Source: Castanea sativa
Lineage: Eukaryota > Streptophyta > Magnoliopsida > Fagales > Fagaceae
Direction: 5' to 3'
Assembly: GCF_040712315.1 (NCBI RefSeq)
Contig: NC_134020.1
Location: 6,739,362 to 6,803,361 of the forward strand
DNA length: 64,000 bases
In this document: one piece after another, positions 55,597 to 63,540 of the stretch
How the letters are laid out: each line of letters begins with the position of its first letter
Position numbering within the stretch: position 1 is the first letter of the stretch
The notes under the pieces: generated by a model
What the model was told of the DNA's origin: nothing
The model's database searches: none
What the model saw: only the letters and a program-made list of their open reading frames with translations
Position numbers and translations under genes: made by a program

Positions 55597-58500
55597 GACG
55601 AAGTATGTGGTCCGAGGATCCAGGCATACCAGGCTTCAGTTTGATACTAAATGAAAAGAATTGAAGTGTTAATTTCTCCAACGTAGATGATACGAGGACC
55701 AGACATAACTAAGGTTCCGTCTAACACTTGGTAAAAATATTAATTTAGACGAGGTATGTGGTCCGAGGATCTACGCATACCAGGCTTTAGTTTGATACTA
55801 AATGAAAAGAATTGAAGTGTTAATTTCCCCAAAGTAGATGATCCGAGGACCAGACATAGATAAGGTTCTGTCTATCACTTGATGAAAATATCAATTTAGA
55901 CGAGCTATGTGGTCTGAGGATCCAGGCATACCACGCTTCAGTTTGATACTAAATGAAAAGAATTGAAGTGTTAATTTCCCCAAAGTAGATGATACGAGGA
56001 CCAGACATAACTAAGGTTCTGTCTAACACTTGATAAAAATATCAATTTAGACGAGGTATGTGGTCCGAGGATCCAGGCATACCAGGCTTCAGTTTGATAC
56101 TAAATGAAAAGAATTGAAGTGTTAATTTCACCAAAGTAGATGATCCAAGGACCAGGCATAACTAAGGTTCTGTCTAACACTTGATAAAAATATCAATTTA
56201 GACGAGATATGTGGTCCGCGGATCCAGGCATACCAATTTTCAGTTTGATACTAAATGAAAAGAATTGAAGAGTTAATTTCACCAAAGTAGATGATCCAAG
56301 GACCAGGCATAACTAAGGTTCTGTCTAACACTTGATAAAAATATCAATTTAGACGAAGTGTGTGGTCCGAGGATCCAGGCATACCAGGCTTCAGTTTGAT
56401 ACTAAATGAAAAGATTTGAAGTGTTAATTTCCCAAAGTAGATGATCCAAGGACCAGACAAACTAAGGTTCTGTCTAACACTTGATAAAAATATCAATTTA
56501 GACGAAGTATGTGGTCCGAGGATCCAGGCATACCAGGCTTCAGTTTGATACTAAATGAAAAGAATTGAAGTGTTAATTTCCCCAAAGTAGATGATACGAG
56601 GACCAGACATAACTAAGGTTCTGTCTAACACTTGATAAAAATATCAATTTAGACGAAGTATGTGGTCCGAGGATCCAGGCATACCAGGCTTCAGTTTGAT
56701 ACTAAATGAAAAGAATTGAAGTGTTAATTTCCCCAAAGTAGATGATCCGAGGACCAGACATAACTAAGGTTCTATCTAACACTTGATAAAAATATCAATT
56801 TAGACGAGGTATGTGGTCCGAGGATCCAGGCATACCAAGCTTCAGTTTGATACTAAATGAAAAGAATTGAAGTGTTAATTTCACCAAAGTAGATGATCCA
56901 AGGACCAGGCATAACTAAGGTTCTGTCTAACACTTGATAAAAATATCAATTTAGACGAGGTATGTGGTCCGAGGATCCAGGCATACCAAGCTTTAGTTTG
57001 ATACTAAATGAAAAGATTTGAAGTGTTAATTTCCCAAAGTAGATGATCCAAGGACCAGACAAACTAAGGTTCTGTCTAACACTTGATAAAAATATCAATT
57101 TAGACGAGGTATGTGGTCCGAGGATCCAGGCATACCAGGCTTCAGTTTGATACTAAATGAAAAGAATTGAAGTGTTAATTTCTCCAAAGTAGATGATACG
57201 AGGACCAGACATAACTAAGGTTCTGTCTAACACTTGATAAAAATATCAATTTAGACGAGGTATGTGGTCCGAGGATCCAGGCATACCAAGCTTTAGTTTG
57301 ATACTAAATGAAAAGAATTGAAGTGTTAATTTCCCAAAGTAGATGATCCAAGGACCAGACAAACTAAGGTTCTGTCTAACACTTGATAAAAATATCAATT
57401 TAGACGAGGTATGTGGTCCGAGGATCCAGGCATACCAAGCTTTAGTTTGATACTAAATGAAAAGAATTGAAGTGTTAATTTCCCCAAAGTAGATGATCCG
57501 AGGACCAGACATAGATAAGGTTCTGTCTATCACTTGATAAAAATATCAATTTAGACGAGGTATGTGATCCGAGGATCCAGGCATACCAAGCTTTAGTTTG
57601 ATACTAAATGAAAAGAGTTGAAGTGTTAATTTTCCCAAAGTAGATGATCCAAGGACCGGGCATAACTAAGGTTCTATCTAACACTTGATAAAAATATCAA
57701 TTTAGACGAGGTATGTGGTCCGAGGATCCAGGCATACCAAGCTTTAGTTTGATACTAAATGAAAAGAATTGAAGTGTTAATTTCCCCAAAGTAGATGATA
57801 CGAGGACCAGACATAACTAAGGTTCTGTCTAACACTTGATAAAAATATCAATTTAGACGAGGTATGTGGTCCGAGGATCCAGGCATACCAAGCTTTAGTT
57901 TGATACTAAATGAAAAGAATTGAAGTGTTAATTTCCCCAAAGTAGATGATCCAAGGACCGGGCATAACTAAGGTTCTGTCTAACACTTGATAAAAATATC
58001 AATTTAGACGAGGTATGTGGTCCGAGGATCCAGGCATACCAAGCTTTAGTTTGATACTAAATGAAAAGAATTGAAGTGTTAATTTCCCCAAATTAGATGA
58101 TCCAAGGACCGGGCATAACTAAGGTTCTGTCTAACACTTGATAAAAATATCAATTTAGACGAGGTATGTGGTCCGAGGATCCAGGCATACCAGGCTTCAG
58201 TTTGATACTAAATGAAAAGAATTGAAGTGTTAATTTCTCCAAAGTAGATGATACGAGGACCAGACATAACTAAGGTTCTGTCTAACACTTGATAAAAATA
58301 TCAATTTAGACGAGGTATGTGGTCCGAGGATCCAGGCATACCAAGCTTTAGTTTGATACTAAATGAAAAGAATTGAAGTGTTAATTTCCCCAAAGTAGAT
58401 GATCCAAGGACCAGGCATAACTAAGGTTCTGTCTAACACTTGATAAAAATATCAATTTAGACGAGGTATGTGGTCCGAGGATCCAGGCATACCAAGCTTT

Positions 58501-59516
58501 AGTTTCATACTAAATGAAAAGAATTGAAGTGTTAATTTCCCCAAAGTAGATGATCCGAGGACCAGACATAAATAAGGATCTATCTAACACTTGATAAAAA
58601 TATCAATTTAGACGAGCTATGTGGTCTGAGGATCCAGGCATACCAAGCTTCAGTTTGATACTAAATGAAAAGAATTGAAGTGTTAATTTCCCCAAAGTAG
58701 ATGATCCAAGGACCAGGCATAACTAAGGTTCTGTCTAACACTTGATAAAAATATCAATTTAGACGAGGTATGTGGTCCGAGGATCCAGGCATACCAAGCT
58801 TTAGTTTAATACTAAATGAAAAGAATTGAAGTGTTAATTTCCCCAAAGTAGATGATCCAAGGACCGGGCATAACTAAGGTTCTGTCTAACACTTGATAAA
58901 AATATCAATTTAGACGAGGTATGTGGTCCGAGGATCCAGGCATACCAAGCTTTAGTTTGATACTAAATGAAAAGAATTGAAGTATTAATTTCCCCGTAAT
59001 AGCTGATCTGAGGACCGGACATAAATAAGGTTCTTTCTAACACTTGATAAAAATATTAATTTAGACGAGGTATGTGGTCCGAGGATCCAGGCATACCAGG
59101 CTTCAGTTTGACACTAAAAGAAAAGAATTGAAGTGTTAATTTCCCCAAAGTAGATGATCCAAGGACCAGCCATAACTAAGGTTCTGTCTAACACTTGATA
59201 AAAATATCAATTTAGACAAGGTATGTGGTCCGAGGATCCAGGCATACCAAGCTTCTGTTTGATACTAAATGAAAAGAATTGAAGTGTTAATTTCTCCAAA
59301 GTAGACGATTCAAGGACCAGCCATAAATAAGGTTCTATCTAACACTTGATAAAAATATCAATTTAGACGAGGTATGTGGTCCGAGGATCCAGGCATACCA
59401 AGCTTCAGTTTGATACTAAATGAAAAGAATTGAAGTGTTAATTTCTCCAAAGTAGATGATACATGGACATGACATAACTAAGGTTCTGTCTAACACTTGA
59501 TAAAAATATCAATTTA

Positions 59517-59968
59517 GACGAGGTATGTGATCCGAGGATCCAGGCATACCAAGCTTTAGTTTGATACTAAATGAAAAGAATTGAAGTATTAATTTCCCCA
59601 AAGTAGATGATCCGAGGACCAAACATAGATAAGGTTCTGTCTATCACTTGATAAAAATATCAATTTAGACGAGGTATGTGATCCGAGGATCCAGGCATAC
59701 AAAGCTTTAGTTTGACACTAAATGAAAAGATTTGAAGCGTTAATTTCTCCAAAGTAGATGATCCAAGGACCAGGCATAACTAAGCTTCTGTCTAACACTT
59801 GATAAAAATATCGATTTAGACGAGGTATGTGGTCCGAGGATCCAGGCATACCAGGCTTCAGTTTGATACTAAATGAAAAGAATTGAAGTGTTAATTTCTC
59901 CAAAGTAGATGATACGTGGACCAGACATAACTAAGGTTCTGTCTAACACTTGATAAAAATATCAATTT
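59517..59968 (+). repeat. D-E-B trimer block, copy 3, with patched E
   Basis: D (59,517-59,667) is followed by E (59,668-59,818), then B from 59,819. E keeps gtgatccg, acaaagc, tttgacac, gcgttaat, aagcttctg and atcgattt. Its middle (about 59,740-59,785) reads ctccaaag and aggcataac instead of cttaaag and agacaaac, restoring a 151-bp length. It looks like a short internal conversion tract. Confidence 0.78.
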
Positions 59969-61325
59969 AGACGAGGTATGTGGTCCGAGCATCCAGGCAT
60001 ACCAAGCTTTAGTTTGATACTAAATGAAAAGAATTGAAGTGTTAATTTCCCCAAAGTAGATGATCCAAGGACCAGGCATAACTAAGGTTCTGTCTAACAC
60101 TTGATAAAAATATCAATTTAGACGAGGTATGTGGTCCGAGGATCCAGGCATACCAAGCTTTAGTTTGATACTAAATGAAAAGAATTGAAGTATTAATTTC
60201 CCCAAAGTAGATGATCCGAGGACCAAACATAGATAAGGTTCTGTCTATCACTTGATAAAAATATCAATTTAGACGAGCTATGTGGTCTGAGGATCCAGGC
60301 ATACCAAGCTTCAGTTTGATACTAAATGAAAAGAATTGAAGTGTTAATTTCCCCAAAGTAGATGATCCAAGGACCAGGCATAACTAAGGTTCTGTCTAAC
60401 ACTTGATAAAAATATCAATTTAGACGAGGTATGTGGTCCGAGGATCCAGGCATACCAAGCTTTAGTTTGATACTAAATGAAAAGATTTGAAGTGTTAATT
60501 TCCCATAAGTAGATGATCTGAGGACCAGACAAACTAAGGTTCTGTCTAACACTTGATAAAAATATCAATTTAGACGAGGTATGTGGTCCGAGGATCCAGG
60601 CATACCAGGCTTCAGTTTGAACTAAATGAAAAGAATTGAAGTGTTAATTTCCCCAAAGTAGATGATCCGAGGACCAGACATAAATAAGGTTCTATCTAAC
60701 ACTTGATAAAAATATCAATTTAGACGAGCTATGTGGTCTGAGGATCCAGGCAAACCAAGCTTCAGTTTGATACTAAATGAAAAGAATTGAAGTGTTAATT
60801 TCCCCAAAGTAGATGATCCAAGGACCGGGCATAACTAAGGTTCTGTCTAACACTTGATAAAAATATCAATTTAGACGAGGTATGTGGTCCGAGGATCCAG
60901 GCATACCAAGCTTCAGTTTGATACTAAATGAAAAGAATTGAAGTGTTAATTTCCCCAAAGTAGATGATCCAAGGACCAGGCATAACTAAGGTTCTGTCTA
61001 ACACTTGATAAAAATATCAATTTAGACGAGGTATGTGGTCCGAGGATCCAGGCATACCAAGCTTTAGTTTGATACTAAATGAAAAGATTTGAAGTGTTAA
61101 TTTCCCCAAAGTAGATGATCCGAGGACCAGACAAACTAAGGTTCTGTCTAACACTTGATAAAAATATCAATTTAGACGAGGTATGTGGTCCGAGGATCCA
61201 GGCATACCAAGCTTTAGTTTGATACTAAATGAAAAGAATTGAAGTGTTAATTTCCCCAAAGTAGATGATCCAAGGACCAGGCATAACTAAGGTTCTGTCT
61301 AACACTTGACAAAAATATCAATTTA

Positions 61326-61400
61326 GATGAGGTATGTGATCCGAGGATCCAGGCATACAAAGCTTTAGTTTGATACTAAATGAAAAGATTTGCGTGTTAA
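61326..61400 (+). repeat. Terminal truncated satellite monomer and array edge
   Basis: The last monomer begins gatgaggtatgtgatccg with catacaaagctttag, a type F unit also seen near 24,655, 30,217 and 45,061. It matches the satellite to gatttg (61,387-61,392), about 67 bp into the unit. The following gtgttaa (61,394-61,400) fits both the satellite (gaagtgttaa) and the flanking repeat (gtgtaaaa), so the breakpoint lies between 61,392 and 61,400 in a short microhomology. Confidence 0.9.
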
Positions 61401-61568
61401 AAAATTAGATCTGTATTTCATGAAAATTCATATTTGTATTTAATGAAAATACAAATCAGTTTTGATGTGTAAAAAAAATTCGGATTTGTATTTAATGAAA
61501 ATAAAGATCTATTTTGATGTGTAAAAAAAATTCAGATCTCTATTTAATGAAAATAAAGATATGTTTTC
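61394..61568 (+). repeat. ~52-bp AT-rich direct repeats at the satellite edge
   Basis: Three tandem copies start with gtgt(t/a)aaaaaa at 61,394, 61,467 and 61,519. The second and third are 52 bp apart. The shared tatttaatgaaaat core lies at 61,437, 61,489 and 61,541, also at 52-bp steps. The first copy is 73 bp because of an extra ~23-bp partial duplication (tatttcatgaaaat at 61,414). On the minus strand the unit reads attttcattaaata followed by a T-tract, consistent with the inside of a retroelement LTR or leader. Confidence 0.85.
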
Positions 61569-61760
61569 AGTTTTAAAAAGATTTATTAATGAGCAGATTT
61601 TTGAAACTCAAAAGCAAAATCATAGCAACAATAGAATCATCTAAAGATATATTTCAATAAAATTTAAACAACACATAGCAAAACATTATAAATCAAAACA
61701 AAAAAAAAATCCTAAAGCTATTCTTGCATCAAGAAGTAGAATTAACAGAAAAGAACAGAG

Positions 61761-61874
61761 AAAGGAAAAGAAAAACTACCTCTTGCATGAGCGTGCTCCA
61801 CATAGTGAAAGTATATTAAAGGAAAAGAAAAACTACCTCTTGCATGAACGCGCTTTACATAGTGAAAGTATATT
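61761..61874 (+). repeat. 57-bp tandem duplication
   Basis: Two direct copies (61,761-61,817 and 61,818-61,874) start aaaggaaaagaaaaactacc and end catagtgaaagtatatt, offset by exactly 57 bp. They differ at a few positions (gagcgtgctccac against gaacgcgctttac). It lies within the proposed minus-strand LTR. Confidence 0.93.
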
Positions 61875-62540
61875 TTAGGGTTTAAAGAACTTTATTCAAT
61901 TCTCTTGAAAACCTAAAATATTTTGCTTACATAAAAGAAATTCCTAAGGCCAGAGCCTCCAAAACGTCTTTAATGTAAGAGAGAAAACAAAAGAAGAGAA
62001 GAGTCAGAAAGAGGGGAGTCAGAGTGCGTGAAAAAGTGTGCTGAATTTTGAGATGTTCGAAAAATTGGCTAAATGATCAGAATACGAACTGGGACGCATC
62101 CTTATCTCTAAACAAATCAAAAAGGATTTGTTTTATCCCAATCTAAGTGCCCTCGGGCTGGGGCCTACATTTGTCATAATTGGCACTCCAAAATGCCGAA
62201 TGGCCCTTTTGGGTGCCAATCCCATGTTTGAGTTTTGGTCTACTTTGGACTCCTTTTTTGAGGTTTTTTGAGTCGAGACTTGCACTTTAGACGCATTTTT
62301 AATCCACATTCAAAAAATTAAACTCCTTTTCTGATGATTCAGTCTCTACAACAATGATTATCTTGTAGATAAACACTCCTAAAAGTCTTGACTATCCACA
62401 ATTTTATTCTTATCTAATTATCCTCTTTGTTTCCATGCAAGCAAGCCTATTTTTGACACTAACAACCAATCATAAAATTATTTAATTAATTTTACTTGCC
62501 TAGCCAATTAGAATTAATTTAAACTAATCATGTGTGGTTG
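61875..62540. other. Non-coding AT-rich flank, no gene seen
   Basis: I find no open frame of useful length, no tRNA or rRNA, and no protein similarity on either strand. A purine-rich plus-strand tract at about 61,980-62,030 (agagaaaacaaaag...) is followed by mixed sequence and a short self-similar area, ccaaaatgccgaatggcc with ttttgggtgccaat, at about 62,190-62,220. It is most simply the body of the proposed minus-strand LTR. Confidence 0.6.
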
Positions 62541-62779
62541 ATTCTACCTAAACAAAATGCATGCTGACCGTGCAAACTTGATCATGCGATATCTTTCAAC
62601 TCGATCGTCCGATTTGAAAATTGGGCATACCGTTGTGACCGTTAGAACCTCAAGATCATTTTTATGATATGCAATGAAAAAATTAATGCATGTAATGCAA
62701 TCATGAATTTTGGGTATATAAATGGTCATTCTAGCCATCTTTCTTGATTAAATCATGGGTGAAAAATTGAGTATTTACA

Positions 62780-63223
62780 ATACTGATCTTAATGACCCAA
62801 CAAAAATTGCCCACATCACAAGAGGGGGAGACATTTCTAACCCCCACATTTAGAGATAGATAACCCGATAGAAGCCTTGAACAAAGCCACCCAACAAACA
62901 CCGGTTGAAGAGGATGAGGTCCTCAAGCAACTACAGAAGACACAAGCCAATATATCTTTATGGGGTTTACTCATGGCCTCATACGAGCACTGCCAGAATC
63001 TGATAGACCTTCTCAATCAAATACAAGTCCCTACAACCACTACTTCTCAAATCTGAATGCTATGATTGGGTCATAAGTAGGGAAGTCACTATTTCCTACT
63101 CTGACAAAGATTTGACAAAGAAGGAGAAGCACCACAATGACTTGTTGCACATCACTGTAGATGCCAAAGGCAAAAGGATTTCGCTGGTTCTAATTGATGA
63201 TGGAAGTGCCTTAAATGTGTATG
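62780..63223 (+). pseudogene. Ty3/gypsy gag-pol remnant: gag-protease linker and N-terminal retropepsin, frameshifted
   Basis: In an intact element this region joins gag to the aspartic protease that cleaves the polyprotein. Three segments on the plus strand add up to it. Frame 1 (62,780-62,840) encodes NDPTKIAHITRGGD. Frame 3 (62,841 to about 63,050) encodes PPHLEIDNPIEALNK and VLKQLQKTQANISLWGLL. Frame 1 again (about 63,048-63,223) encodes VTISYSDKDL, HITVDAKGKR and LVLIDDGSALNV. These match the pre-protease and protease region of plant Ty3/gypsy polyproteins (from family knowledge), where the active-site loop is usually D-[TSN]-G; here it is DDG (63,196-63,204). Two opposite frameshifts break it, with TAG at 62,851 and TGA at 63,054 closing the wrong frames. 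Gag, reverse transcriptase, RNase H and integrase are absent. The protease is cut at 63,223 by an LTR. It is non-functional. Confidence 0.85.
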
Positions 63224-63390
63224 TGTTGGGTTCTAAGACTTTAGAAACTAAATGTATTAGAATTTCAATGTGTAATGTATTGGGAAACCATGATCAAAAG
63301 TTGGAGTCTAAATTTAGGCTATTCAAAGTGTGTTTATGTGTAAAATTGGAATCGAGTGACTGCGTAATTTATTGGACTAAATCTGCAAGG

Positions 63391-63432
63391 CTCAATCGAT
63401 CGAAAATTAGACTCGATCGATCGAACCTCGTG
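63391..63432 (+). repeat. 21-bp direct repeat with cgatcga cores inside the LTR
   Basis: ctcaatcgatcgaaaattaga (21 bp, written here as ctcaatcgatcg plus aaaattaga) is followed at a 21-bp offset by ctcgatcgatcgaacctcg. The tcgatcga cores are palindromic. Short U3 repeats of this kind are common in plant LTRs and may be enhancer-like, which is inference. Confidence 0.7.
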
Positions 63433-63504
63433 CAGATTGTTTTTTTCAACAGAATTTCCAACTCAACCCAACCCGTTTGACGTGTAAGGTTTTATGTTTT
63501 ATGT

Positions 63505-63540
63505 CTCATGTAAATAGAAAAACCCTAGCCACGTTTTAGT
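63505..63540 (+). promoter_or_regulatory. Possible LTR core promoter (degenerate TATA)
   Basis: tgtaaatagaaa at about 63,509-63,520 resembles a weakened TATA box (tataaatag) and is followed by aaccctagcc. It sits about 285 bp into the LTR, a plausible U3/R position. There is no direct evidence of transcription. Confidence 0.3.

Larger units (their letters stand above)
34857..61392 (+). repeat. Satellite DNA array, right part (homogeneous half)
   Basis: The same ~151-bp satellite continues in the same orientation for roughly 176 more monomers. Here most units differ from one another only at the diagnostic variant sites, and private mutations are few. Local exceptions include about 43,850-44,010, 51,820-51,960 and 53,260-53,460. 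Recent homogenisation is the simplest reading, but a scaffold join of two different arrays at the N gap would look the same. The array stays uniform up to its last, truncated monomer (begins 61,326). No transposable element interrupts it and no gene is supported. Confidence 0.98.
61393..62779 (-). mobile_element. Probable LTR of a retrotransposon, minus orientation, truncated by the satellite
   Basis: Read on the minus strand, the segment begins TGTAAATACTC at 62,779, matching the TG that starts plant LTRs. On the plus strand it ends in ...gtatttaCA, and gag-pol-like coding sequence resumes immediately (62,780). It has no long ORF, is AT-rich, and on the minus strand contains a CT-rich stretch (complement of 61,980-62,030) of the kind seen around LTR transcription starts and leaders. 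Its far end is missing because it runs into the satellite. The adjacent atact (62,780-62,784) would be the 5-bp target duplication, and its partner is not visible. Lineage is not shown by the sequence; the TGTAAATAC start suggests Ty3/gypsy. A simple intergenic region is the alternative. Confidence 0.5.

Noticed and set aside
81..59903. Dozens of 60-145-aa minus-strand reading frames with related peptides (LGSSTLGKL, FSFSIKLKLGMPGSSDH, YFYQVLDRTLV)
   Set aside because: They are the satellite monomer read in frames with few stops. A 150-bp unit keeps frame and a 151- or 149-bp unit shifts it, so they run one or two monomers and stop. They start and end at random variants and have no promoter, codon bias or conserved start.
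1..61392. CENP-B box
   Set aside because: I compared the ccgggc-containing variants with the NTTCGNNNNANNCGGGN pattern; the TTCG part is absent, so no match is claimed.
1..61392. CRISPR-like array
   Set aside because: Repeats are contiguous ~151-bp units with no unique spacers and the flank is a plant retroelement.
1..61392. Centromere call
   Set aside because: The architecture is compatible, but subtelomeric and interstitial satellites look the same. Sequence alone cannot decide, so it is left as a possibility.
62544..62738. 64-aa minus-strand reading frame
   Set aside because: It lies inside the proposed minus-strand LTR, has no recognisable domain, and is short. It is more likely an LTR shadow than a gene.
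62713..62755. TATA-like tatataaat followed by ATG on the plus strand
   Set aside because: The ATG frame ends at a stop after 32 codons and crosses the LTR/gypsy boundary at 62,779. The TATA-like string is probable AT-rich coincidence.
63112..63480. 122-aa plus-strand frame starting with TTG
   Set aside because: The first ~37 residues are the retropepsin remnant and the rest is LTR sequence read through. It has no ATG start and is a chance fusion.
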